Of a DNA stretch of 64,000 bases, positions 48,030 through 58,700 are shown in pieces. Location of the stretch: NCBI GenBank assembly GCA_001687465.1, contig LVLI01000043.1:171341-235340 (forward strand), given 5' to 3'. Source of the DNA: Halocafeteria seosinensis (Eukaryota > Sar > Bigyra > Bicosoecida). The notes beneath the pieces are model-generated. The model searched no databases, was not told the DNA's origin, and was given only the letters and a program-made list of their open reading frames with translations. Position 1 is the stretch's first letter. Every line of letters begins with the position of its first letter. The position numbers and the translations under genes are program-made.

Positions 48030-48254
48030 ATGTACCACGTGGTACTGCTCTTCTTCTATTCTATCCTCTCCGTCCAGCAACGTGCCAATGCGGTTATATC
48101 TGACGACCATTATACTTTCAAGCCGTTCACTTCTCAGACGAGTCCTAAGAAGCGTGATTCCGAAACGAGCAACTCGTGGAGAAGTCCTTGGGGTTTAAAC
48201 AGTGCATATCCGCTTCCAACTTCTGCGACGTACCGCACCAACATTGACCAATAA
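48030..48254 (+). CDS. Possible small secreted peptide, 74 residues
   Basis: The frame from ATG at 48030 encodes a hydrophobic signal-like N-terminus (MYHVVLLFFYSILSVQQRANA), with a good predicted cleavage after ANA. A polar 53-residue mature part follows, rich in Ser, Thr and Pro and without cysteines. A TTTGCAG acceptor-like site ends four bases before the ATG, so a 5'-UTR intron or an upstream exon is possible. No family is recognised, and such a short frame can arise by chance. The flanks 47474-48029 (cyclin promoter side) and 48255-48720 show no other supported gene. Confidence 0.3.
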   Translation: MYHVVLLFFYSILSVQQRANAVISDDHYTFKPFTSQTSPKKRDSETSNSWRSPWGLNSAYPLPTSATYRTNIDQ

Positions 48255-48729
48255 TAAACACTACATGCATGGCACTCAAAGACCTACCAATTTGTGACTG
48301 GGGTCAATGAATTGCTGCTGCCAGAACCCTTGTCCATCATTACGCATGAACCCCCATCGTTGCAGACCGTCATCATCGCTGGCGTCATGGCGCAAGCCTG
48401 TCCTACCTTGGTTCAGCATCCATGCCACTCCAAACTGCGTTTATACAAAAGGGTTAATGTGTATGGCAGCGAGGTTGGCCCTGCCGCACGTACCAAGGAG
48501 CCTGTTTTGGATTGTTTTGTGCCGATATACAAGTTCGGCCGATGCCATATCTGCGTATACGACTGCAGACCACCCTTTCGTGCTTGCGTAGCTTCCTCCT
48601 CACCAACATGGAGATGAGAATCAGCTCCTGTGGTGTATAAGCGCACTTCCCTTCTGTGATGAAGTGTCTCTTGTTCGTTTATCAAGACTGCAGCTTCTGT
48701 TGACGTCATCGCATTAGGCATACGGTGGC

Positions 48730-49270
48730 TATGACTGCATCAGAATCGCAGTCATACACTCTCCAACCACTCCCGAGCTGGTTGCTTTAGTTCATCCCTT
48801 GGAAAGGAAGTGCGAACGAGGAACGATATCATGCTCCGGCCGGAACTCCATCTAAAATTGTCAAGGTTCGCGTATAGAGGACGTGCGTCTCCCAATTTGT
48901 GTCCGGAGCTGCTCGAAGCTTAACGGCATACTGGCTTTCTGAGAGTGACATTGAAATTCGAGGAGGATTCCCTCCTCTGCGTAAGGTGCATAAGAGTTGC
49001 TCTTGCTTTCACTAAAGGTTGTTGCACACTCATTAAAACTGCCTTTGCGACAAACTCTCTTGGATTTGGTTTGTACGGACGACTCGTCCGCGACGAGTAC
49101 CAGTCATCATCTACGGTAGATGATCTACCCCTAGGGGTAACTTCAAACTACCCCTACGGAAGTTCAATGTCACTGACATTATGTCAGCCTGACATTGAGT
49201 CTCTACTACCGATCAACTTGATCAAAGTTGTTCGAACTTCGCAGTCGCCCGGGCATTCCGCCGGGCCCGG
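48730..49270. repeat. Block of adjoining perfect short hairpins
   Basis: A run of perfect inverted repeats: TATGACTGC/GCAGTCATA (48730-48756), CAACCA/TGGTTG (48764-48784), TCCGGCCGGA (48835-48844), GAGGAGG/CCTCCTC (48960-48977), AAGAG/CTCTT (48992-49004), ACAAAC/GTTTGT (49050-49074), CGGACGA/TCGTCCG (49076-49090), ACTCGTC/GACGAGT (49082-49098), ATCATCTAC/GTAGATGAT (49106-49124), TACCCCTAGGGGTA (49126-49139), AACTTC/GAAGTT (49139-49164), CAATGTCA/TGACATTG enclosing CTGACAT/ATGTCAG (49165-49197), GATCAA/TTGATC (49211-49223), AAGTT/AACTT (49225-49239) and CCGGGC/GCCCGG (49249-49270). It ends about 100 bp before the KCTD-like start. Function unknown; it could be a regulatory region, a structured RNA or a foldback element. 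Confidence 0.65.
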
Positions 49271-49367
49271 ACGGGGAGACCGTTAACGAGTTTAAAAACG
49301 AGGGAATTTTCAGCGGCTGATTTGTTGACGTTCTAGTGCCTGTATGCGTGCGTTTTTTCCATTGAGG

Positions 49368-51021
49368 ATGAGTTCATTGACCAAATTTGATCACGACGCT
49401 TCGAAAAAGGGGAAAAGAAGCGATGGTCTACGTGCTTGGATGCAAAGACTGGATGGTCCTCTACGGTACGTGGACTCAAAAATCACTTTTTTGATCCTTT
49501 AGAGCCCATTTTGACTGTGTTACGCTTGTTTTCCAACCATTCCACCTGGCAGATATGAAAGTAGAGTCTTAGAGGATTCCTATGAAGCCTGGCGTCGTGG
49601 ACAAAATGAGCTGCATAAGACGTATACGCTCCTCAAAGAGGAGCGCCAGGAGCTGGATAAGGAGGAAGCTGAATTACAGGAGGCTCGAGACAGGTTTGAG
49701 CGCGATGTAGAGGCCAAGTGGGGCTCCAATCGGCACCAGCAGCGTCGGACTGATGACGACCGCATTGCCCTTAATGTAGGCGGAGTACGGTACGAAACGA
49801 CCCGGGGAGTGCTTCGAAAGGACCGATTTTCGTTATTGGCTGGAATTGCTGATGGGGTCTTGGATGAGGTTATTGAGGACAGCTCGACGGCTTTTATTGA
49901 CAAGGATTGGTGGATTTTTCGCTACATTCTGGCGTTCTTGCGCCATGGAAGTTTGCCCGAAAACACGGGCTTATTGAGGCAATTGTAAGTTGTTCAGTAA
50001 ATGGCCGTTGGTCTATCGGGTTTCCTAATTTCTTTCCTTTCCATACAGATATGTTGAATCTGCCTACTATCGTTTGTTTTCGTTGCGTGATGCCATTGAA
50101 GATAAATTGACCTCTCTGAACGGTCCTGAAAATGCTGAAGCTGTTTTGGCATTGGAAGAACCACCGGCACCGCAGACGCAAGCAACGTCTACACCACAAG
50201 ATATAAAATCGGCTGCCGAATCAACTCTGCGGTGGGCACAACACGGTTCAGACTTTGACGGTACAGACATGAGTCAGGACAGTCGATACAAAGGAGTGCA
50301 TTGCACGGATGCATTGGCGATGGATGAGTTGGACGGTGGCTACTCGAAGGATGCATTAGCGGAGTTGCTGCTCGAGTCCATGCCTGGGGGACGTAACGCA
50401 CTCCAGGTGCTCTCGAACTTGAATGCTGAAGGCATTCGAAGACATCGACGACAAAGGAAGTCGAAAGATGAGAGAGATGACGAAAGCTCGCATAGTACAT
50501 CTACTAATAATAAGTCGACAGATGAAGGGCAGGACGAACAGACAGAAGATGACACATCAGAGGAGGACGCTCCGGATTTCTGGGCAACCGATCACGGTGG
50601 AGCACCCAAAGATCCCAAGACTACTCTGCGGGCCAGGTTAGGAGGATGGGGAATTAATGAGGACGACAAGGAAGCTTTGAGCCCAGTACGGGATGACAGT
50701 CGCGAACGGAAGAGAGTCACCTCGCGGTCCCCGAGCCCGACATCTGAATATGAAAGCAAACGGGACGTTGCGAGCGGGTTTGAACCTAGTAGTGGGACCG
50801 AGCAAGCCAATCTTCCTCGTGAGGTTCCTCAGTATCCATCTGCCGCTATTTCGAATATTCAACAGCATAACGTGGTCAGTGACAGATACGCTGTTGCTAG
50901 TAGCAACAAAGGCAGCAGTAGGTTTGATAAACGGGTTGCTGCTTCACAACTTCCTGACCCTTTCGGTTTTACATCCCAACATTCTGGTTCTGGAAGAATT
51001 GGCGAGATGTCGTTCTTATGA
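49368..51021 (+). CDS. BTB/T1 (KCTD-like) domain protein
   Basis: Exons 49368-49465, 49553-49984 and 50049-51021 (GTACGT...GGCAG, 87 bp; GTAAGT...ACAG, 64 bp) give 500 residues. A charged coiled coil at about 45-95 (LLKEERQELDKEEAELQEAR) precedes a potassium-channel-tetramerisation BTB fold at about 103-200. The fold shows the family hallmarks IALNVGGVRYETT, FSLLAG, FIDKDWWIFRYILAFLRHG and LYVESAYYRLFSLR. KCTD-type proteins form oligomers and often serve as adaptors for cullin-3 ubiquitin ligases; no channel pore is present. The C-terminal 250 residues are acidic, Ser-rich and likely disordered. The last residues (SQHSGSGR...) and 3' flank are shared with the neighbouring gene at 51986. The hairpin block lies just upstream of the start. 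Confidence 0.88.
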
Positions 51022-51075
51022 CCATTCAGATACAGAAGCATGGGTCGTAATGCGTTGGGTGTTTGGTTTGAAGAC
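50981..51075 (+). repeat. 3'-end segment duplicated at 52670-52758
   Basis: CATTCTGGTTCTGGAAGAA, then GGCGAGATG, GGGTCGTA, GTTGGGTGTTT and GAAGACA occur in the same order as in the downstream gene's 3' end, with substitutions and about 16 extra bases here. The segment spans the last codons and the 3' flank of the KCTD-like gene. Confidence 0.7.
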
Positions 51076-51985
51076 ACATATGGACTTCTCTATGGTTGCT
51101 TCGTAACGATTGAATCTTGCCGGTGTACTTCTGTACATAGTGTATGGAAATAATTCGCGCCAGTCGGCTCGAGAGAAGCTAATAGTCTTGCGCCCAAGAG
51201 GCGTCGAGCTTAGAGATCTCCTAGGCAGCACAAGTACCGTATCGTGCAGGCCTACATCATTGCTACATGAATGAAGCTGGAGTGAGCGAGTTTCACAAGC
51301 GATATACAGTGATGGATACAGACACATGTAGCACCTCACGTCTATCGCTTGCTTCAGGAATCCGGATACATACAGAGGTATTCTTGGCTTCCTCATCTTG
51401 GGGGTCCGCATTCATGTATCCATTCAATCAGAGGCCGCCTTTCCAAAACTAGCCTCTATCTAAGTAACATCCGTTTATTTGTTTTATTCAGCTTATTATG
51501 CGGTGTATGGCACTCCGTCATCCATTCCCCTGATGCCCGTGTCGGCGCGGATGCCATGCGTAGCAGATACTGTACACGTTCGGTTGGCCTATTCTCCTCG
51601 TGTCCCTTTTGTTCATGCTCTTTGGACAGCAAGAACTAAGATAGTCGTCCGTGCCATCATCGGAAGACAAAGGACTCAACATTTATTGTACAACTTAAAC
51701 TAGGTCGATCAATGACCCACAAGTTTAAAACTTCCAAACGACAACGAAGTTCCGAGGGGAGTCCACCAGGAAAACCTTGGTTTCGTCTGGCTTCCTTTCC
51801 AGTTTATTACCTGTATAGGCGTTGCTTTTTGCAGTTCGATGGTGTGTTATATAAAAGTGCGTTACGTTGTTCTTTCTGCAAACTTTTTGCTGTTGCACGG
51901 TAACACCCTTACCTTGTAAGCGGGGGTAATTGAGAGTTCTTCTTGCGTTAAGTTCCCTTTTTGTTTAAGCTTTATAAATAAGAGA
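51076..51985. other. Intergenic region without a supported gene
   Basis: No open frame here has family features. Near the right end, AAGTT-TAA-AACTT (51721-51733) overlaps AACTTC-11nt-GAAGTT (51729-51751), about 235 bp before the next ATG. A TTTATAAATA string at 51971-51980 sits just before that ATG. Confidence 0.4.
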
Positions 51986-52743
51986 ATGGCGGACAATTCG
52001 GCATCAGGTGAACAACTTGGCCGGGGAAACACGAGGTCTACTGATAAAACTGCTCGTGGACGACGAGGCGATGCTCCTGACGGAAAGAGACTGGCTGCAG
52101 CTTCAGCTTCAAATCAGCCTAATACCAAACGCAGGAAAACCCAACAGGAGAACGAGCAACAGCAAGAGGGACAAAATTATGCCAACGAAGCGCGAAGCGA
52201 TGAATCCACGGGTTCTCTCAATCCACGTAGTCTGCAAGATCGATTGCTCAAATGGTTGGATAATTACATCGACGATGAGAAACTGACGGTGTCGGATGAA
52301 TGGTGCACAAAGATCAAGAAAACAATTAAGAGAAGCGACGGTTTCAGCGAACACCCTTTTGATAGCAAAGACGATCTCAAGAACGCGTGTATTGCCCGAA
52401 TGACTGGCGATGAGGACACCACTGCCGTCGTAAGCGATATTGGAGGGGCGATGTATGCGTGGTTGCGAAAGCAGAAAGTTGGTAAGTGTTCCCAAGAACA
52501 TCGTACCGGTAGTTAGAACTTTCAACCAACTTGAATCATGTCTTCACTTGTCGTATCCCTGCAGGTAAGTACACTCAGAATCAAAAGCAGACATTCCTAG
52601 AGGAGAAAAATGCCTCTGTGGTTTTATTCTTCCTTCACCACATTGTTGTTTCCAATTACTTTGCTCCTCAGCACTCTGGTTCTGGAAGAAGTGACGAGAT
52701 GGTTCAGGTAAAGAAGCGTGGGTCGTATGTGTTGGGTGTTTAG
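51986..52743 (+). CDS. Hypothetical basic, possibly nuclear protein
   Basis: Exons 51986-52481 and 52565-52743 (83-bp intron, GTAAGT...CCTGCAG, phase 1) give 224 residues. The hydrophilic N-terminus carries a basic cluster (NTKRRKTQQ) that could be a nuclear localisation signal, followed by a Gln/Glu-rich stretch. A more ordered helical part at about 80-170 (LQDRLLKWLDNYIDDEKLTV, DDLKNACIARMTG, GGAMYAWLRKQKVG) and a short hydrophobic stretch (SVVLFFLHHIVV) follow. The last ~25 residues (APQHSGSGRSDEM...) come from a segment also found at the KCTD-like gene's 3' end, so the present C-terminus may be a captured piece. No family recognised. Its stop is only 51 bp from the convergent CEP290-like stop. 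Confidence 0.55.
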
Positions 52744-52758
52744 TTTCAAGACATTATA
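52670..52758 (+). repeat. Second copy of the shared 3'-end segment
   Basis: This is the counterpart of 50981-51075: CACTCTGGTTCTGGAAGAA, GACGAGATG, GAAGCGTGGGTCGTA, GTTGGGTGTTT and CAAGACAT in the same order. Here the segment is read as codons to a stop at 52743. The two copies lie about 1.7 kb apart in the same orientation. Confidence 0.7.
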
Positions 52759-52794
52759 TTTTATATTATTTTGTTCTTAGATTACAAAATAGCC

Positions 52795-55700
52795 CTATTG
52801 AGTTGGGTCCCGCACCCCACTCTGGAAGGCTTCGGTTAGCAAGGGTTCAGTTTGAGTATGACTCTTCCCGCTTCGAAGTTGCTCTGCTTCCTCCGCTGAG
52901 ATTGGTCGTTTCCCCTGTTGAAGCAGATGTTCATCAAACAAGTCACACTTTTTAACCGCTAAAGCATATTGATATTTAAGATCTTCTATCTCTTCGAAAA
53001 ATTCAGCGTCAAAGGCTTCCAATTCACTGCGAAGATTGCTGTTTTCTTCAAGCAGTTCATCTCTTTCCCTCCTCAGCTCTGTGTTATCTGCCAAGCGTTC
53101 GATACGTTCGGTGGCTTCATCGAGCTTTTCTCGTAACTCCTGTTCGCGGCGTTGCAATTTAGATATCTGTTGGTTCTTCGACTGTAGCTCTTTCTGGGCC
53201 CCTTCCAGCTCTTGCTGTACATGTTTCTGGGAACGCGATGATTCTTCATGTTTCGATTCCTTTTCAGATTCTCCCTGTTTCTGCTTCAATCTTTCCTGCA
53301 GTTTCGACGCTTCACGTTTGTACCGCTCTGCCGATTTCTGCTCCGTTTCTTCTCGGTGTTTCGCCCTTTCCAATTGTTGTTTCTGTTTCTCAACAACTCG
53401 CTTCAATGCCGATACAGTCTCTTCAAGTTGTTGTTCTCGTCTATGAGAGCTTCCGCCGGCTTCCGAGCCTGTTTTCTTCCTGGCATGAGTATGGAGGGGA
53501 TCTGACTGGTTTTTGTGTCCTTCTACTAGCTGAGCAATTGCTTCTGCTTCTTTTAAATGCTGTGTGAGACGGTCTTCTTTTTGTTTAGCTTCTGCTAATT
53601 CGAATCGCATTTCTAGAATACTGGCGTCCTTCGAAAGTACTGACGATTCCATCTCATCTGTGCGCTTCTGCAAAGATCGTACTTCTTTACGCAGCGCTGC
53701 TTCGCGGGTAGCCAATCCCTCCTCCAATGACAAACGCGATTCTTCAGAAAGGCTCTGTAGTCTTCGATGTACTTCATCTGTGTTCCACGCTTCCTGAGAC
53801 TCACCACCAAACTGGACATTAATTACGTTAAGCAGCTGCTCCAGCCGTTGCTTTGCTTCATTCGCCTTCTTCTCCCATCTGCTAGCACGCTCCCTCTCCA
53901 TGTCAACTTCCTTGTTCAATTTCTCCACTTGGTTCGCCAGCTCTCCTTCTGCTTTGGTCTTCAATTGCGATATCTGTTCTTCCGCCTCTTGTAGCTGGTG
54001 ACGTAGCTGTCCCATAGATTGAATATTCTCAAGCAAGGATTGCTTTCCTTCTTCCTGCTCTTTTTGTTGAGATGATAGATTTGATAGTTTCTTCTCCATA
54101 CGCGCATTTTCTTTCCTCGAGTTCTCTAGACTCTTTTGTAAGCTATTCACGCTTTTCTGCAGCTCGCGAGCTTCCTCGTTTTTCTGATTCAACTGCGTAG
54201 ATAGTTGCTCTAACTTCCTTCGAAGCTTTTTCTCCACATCCACTTTCCTTCTTGATTGCTCTGCCTCTTCTGTTGTTCCTTTCTTGGTTTCTGAGCGTGC
54301 CGTACTCTCTGCAGGTCGTGATTGCTCCTGAGACTGGCCGGACGCAGATCGTAAGGCTGCGTTCTGGGCCTCCAAAATTTTATTTCTCCGACGAAGCTCT
54401 TCAATGTCTTTCCTCATTTGTCGTACTGCCGGGGCCACTTTATTTATGTCCTCAACCGCTGGTGTGGACTCTTGTTCCTTTTTCTCTTCCAGAATAACGC
54501 CATCCGCTATAAGCTCCGACATTGCTTGCTGCCACCGAGCTCGCTCTCGATTCAGTTGTTTCTGAACAGACGATAGCTCGCTGTTCAACTTCTTAACTTC
54601 GTTCCATGCGCGGGATGCGGATTGTTCATACTCCTTGGCACTCGTTTCAGCATTCTCTTTATCGCGTTGGTATTCTCTCACGCTAGACTGTAACTTCGAC
54701 TCTTTATCCTTCAGACTATTAAGCTGTTGTTTGGCACTTCGGAGGCGCTGTTCTAAAGAAGACACTGTCTCCCGATTGGATTCCTCCTCGGTTGCCTGAC
54801 TTTCACGACGGGAGGCTAGTCGACTGCCTGAACCCGTTTCAGTATCTCCTGGGGTATCCTGCGCTTTCCTAAATTGCTGACCTCGGCTCGATGCATGGCC
54901 CTTTTCTAGGCGTTCAAATTCAGCTTTGAGGGCCAGTAAGCTACTTTGAAGAGCTTTGATTTTTGAGTCCTTGTTTGATATCTGCTGTCGCAACGACGAT
55001 ATCGTGCTTTGAACTTCCCCCTCAGATATATCTCCTCGAAGTCTTTCGAGCTCCTCGCGAGCTTTCTTGGCATCCTCTTCCGCCGACTGTTTGTGGCTCT
55101 CTGCTTCTTTCAATTTCTCATCGTAGCTGTTCAATTGTTTCTTTAGATCATCAACTTCCTTTTCACGAGATATCAACGTTCGGTCTAATTCATCCAGTCT
55201 CCTCCATAGATTGGCTTCCGAGCTATTATCAGAGCTCGAATCCGGGTGGAACTGCCTCATCGCCTCTCGTAGTTGCGTGATGGCAGCTTGGCTCTGCTGG
55301 AATTCACTTTCATTGTACTGCGCGGATCGTGCGTTCGTCCGCTGCTTTTCCGCCGCCAATTCCTGCTGGACATGCCACAATTTGTCTTCGAGTGACCGAA
55401 TGTTGCGGTTTTTCGAATCAATGTCTCGCCGTAAATGATTGATAGTGCTTCTGGCCGCCTCTTGGACCTCTGTTACTTCGCTTTCCGTTCGCATCTCATT
55501 TTCATCGTAACCATCTTCGCCATCACCCTCCTTTCCGTCCGCAGAGTCAGTATTTTCAAGTTTCTTCAGCTTCTCCTTTAACCGCGGGATGTCCACTCCA
55601 AACGAAGAGAGCTTGGAGGCTAAAAACGAAATAATACGTTTCCTTCTGCGGCTCAATCGTTGGGCTTGATGTACTCGTTCATTGGTATTCTTGAGCCGTG

Positions 55701-58700
55701 ATTCATAGTTGGCGAGCTGTTCTTCTAATGCGTTTACGCGTCCGTCCTGCTCCTTTCGCTGAATGTACGTGCTCGGTTCTGATTGTGAGCCCGCCGACTC
55801 ATGCGGTCTAGTACTTTCTCTGAGCTCCACGTCGCGCCGCTGCTCTTGGCCTTTGTCTTCCCCAGCATTTTGAGCAATCTGATGCCGGTATCGGTCCTCC
55901 GTTCGGGCAAGCTCTGAACGCAGGCTGACTACCTCCTCTTGCAACGTTCTGATATATTCCTCGTCATTTGCACGCTCCTGTTGGAGCCTCTCCAGACTCT
56001 CTTTATTCTTTTTCGATTCTCGTTTGTATTTCAACTGAGATAGTTGCGCCGTGTGAAACTGTTCGTGGAGAGAAATTAGCTTTGTAGCAACGTGTCTGCT
56101 CTCTCCGCCACCTCTCATGGATCCCCCTTTAGATGTCGTCTTCAGGTTCTTTTGAGTAAACTGCTCCAAAAGCTGCTTTGTTTCTCTATTAGATTCATAC
56201 TCATCCGAGGGAAGAGGAATTCCGAGTTCATCCGGTTTCTTTCCTTCCAGAACGGACACGACGTCTCGCAGTGAATGTATGAGAGATTTGTTATCTAACT
56301 TGATTGCTTCAAGGGTTTCTTGAGATAACTGTTTTTGTTGCTCACTCTCTTTTGCTTCCGCGCGAGCACGCTCAAGGTTTTCACTTAGTTCACGGATAGC
56401 ACGTTGGAAATACTGAGCCTGAGACAGTGACATTGAGCTAGCTTGAGAGTCACCTTTCCGTTGAGACGTAGACGATGCATCCGTTGACTGATATCCAGCA
56501 CGCAGTCGTTCCACTTGTCTCATTAGCGCAATTTCTCGCACTCGTGAGTCTTCTAGTTTATTGTATGACTCAGAGGAAACCTGATCTGCAGCCGTCTCGA
56601 GAGCCTGCAGAGCCACACGAGTGCGGTTCAGAGCAGCCTGAGAAAGCTTGTAACGACGCAAAAACGAAGCATAGCCGGAACGAGTATGCCAAAGCTCCTG
56701 CTGTAACTTAGCAATGGTAACGGTATCTTCGTCACAAGAGCTACTCTTGTCTCTGAGGTTTTGCAGCGCAGTTTCGATCTCCGATTCTTCTTCTTTCCTT
56801 CGCTTCAGTAGGGCCTCAGTCGAGACGGCTTGATCACTGGCGATATCAGCTAGCTTTTGATATCTCAGACATTCGATCTCTAGCTCTTTGACTCTATCCT
56901 CTAACTGATATACTCGAGCATCCAGACTTTCTTTCTCCTCTTTTGTAAGACCGTTTTCGTATTTGTTGCGGAGTTCGGTATATTCCTGCCTCACTCTTGC
57001 GAGATTCTGCTCTTTAGATGCATTGTCATTCTTTAGACGACCAACATCTTCGTGACTCTCCTTCAACGCTTTGTAAAGTTCATTAACACGCTCTTCCATG
57101 ACTTCTGCTTTCTTCCCAGCTGCGCTCGCTGTAACTCGCTGAGCTCCTGCTTCTCCTTCCCACCGGGCGATTTCAGCTAATAGATTGCCTTGCTCCTGTG
57201 ATTGACGCTGGGCATAATTCTCGGTGCCCGCCGCCGCACTCTTATCCTCGGATCCCTGCAGTTTTGTCCGCAATTCCTCTATCTCAGCAGTGTAATTCTT
57301 ACAAAGAGCCTTTTGCTTCTCCAACTCGGTAGACAATTCCGCATTATGCGATTGAAGCTCCTGGAGTTTAATTGAGTCATCACGCACGTTGTTCCAATGG
57401 ACGCGAAGATCGGCTTCTTCTGCGAGGAGACGCGAATAGTCTTCCCGTAGTTGATGTAAACGCCGTGATACAGCCACGTAATCCTCTTCGGGAACCCATT
57501 CCGCGCACAATTGACTCTGGAATAACAAACGATTTCAGTGGGGACAATGCAGAGTAGAAAAGCAATAAGACTTCTTACCAACCGATTGAGCCGTGCCTCA
57601 GCCCCCTTTTTCCAGAGTTCCAAGTACAAGATGCGTTGTTGCAAGGAAGTGTTGACCTCAATTACCGACGCTTCAGCCACACGCCTTGACTTATTGGCTT
57701 CCTTTATCTCATGTTCTAGTAGTTTTACCTTCCTCTTCAAAGCGGGTGTGGTCGCTTCGTATTGCGCAATTTTTCGAGTCAATTTACGATTCATGTCTCG
57801 CAGGGAATTCTTTCTTTCTTCCTCCGCGGTGGTCGTATCACTATCTAAGCGGTCTATTTCCTTAAGCGTCTCGGATTGTGATTTCAAAGCCTCCATTTCT
57901 TCTTTTGATTTTTGCTCACTTCTGCAACACCAAAGCACATTTCAAACCGCTGTAAAAACGGAAATGTTACGGTGGTTATTGATTAGACCTACTCTTTGGC
58001 CGTCTTAAGTTGATCACTCCACTGCTTCTCTTTAGTAGCATATGTTCTATACAGCAGAGACATTTGAGTGGCTATCCGCTGAGCCGATGACTTGTATTGA
58101 TCAACTACATTAGCCAAGTCGCCCGTCTCATCCTGTCTGAGAGCCAACTGTTCCAATGAGCGAAGTAAAGCAGCAGTCATGGATTCGACCTCATCGGCCC
58201 ATTCGCTGGGTGGCAGGGATGACTCTTCCTGAGCCTTCTTCAAAAGCGTCTTCGTTGCAGGACTCATAAACCCAGGATCTTCGGCAGCCCGTTCTTGGGG
58301 AGCTTCTTGATCTTCCTGCCTTCGTTTCGAAGGCGTTTCTTCCTTTTGAGGTACATCGGCAGAACCTTCCATCTGATCGGGAACATCTACTGTAGGACGA
58401 CTTTGAGTGATCTCCTGCTGCAGCGCTTCTTGTAGTCTTTCCATGAAAGGCAGCACATTTTCCACAGGCATACGAGCTTTGCTGCCTCTCTTTCGACTTT
58501 CCCACCTCAAGTTTGTTACTAGGGTATCCACTTCTTCTTTCCATCTTTTGGTCTCCCAGACACCGGTGAGTGGTCTCTGGGATGCTATAACGTGGACGCT
58601 GCTGTCGCTACTGCTGCTACTGTCACCGGATTTATCCTTCGAGGTAACAGTAGTTGACCCCGTAGTAGTGGTCGTTGACGACAGGGAAACGGTAGTTGTG

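Noticed and set aside
48294-48617. Two overlapping plus-strand frames of about 100 codons
   Set aside because: Neither has a family feature or signal peptide, and an equal-length frame lies on the other strand.
48730-49270. CRISPR-like array
   Set aside because: The hairpins differ in sequence and there is no repeated direct unit or regular spacer; the window is eukaryotic.
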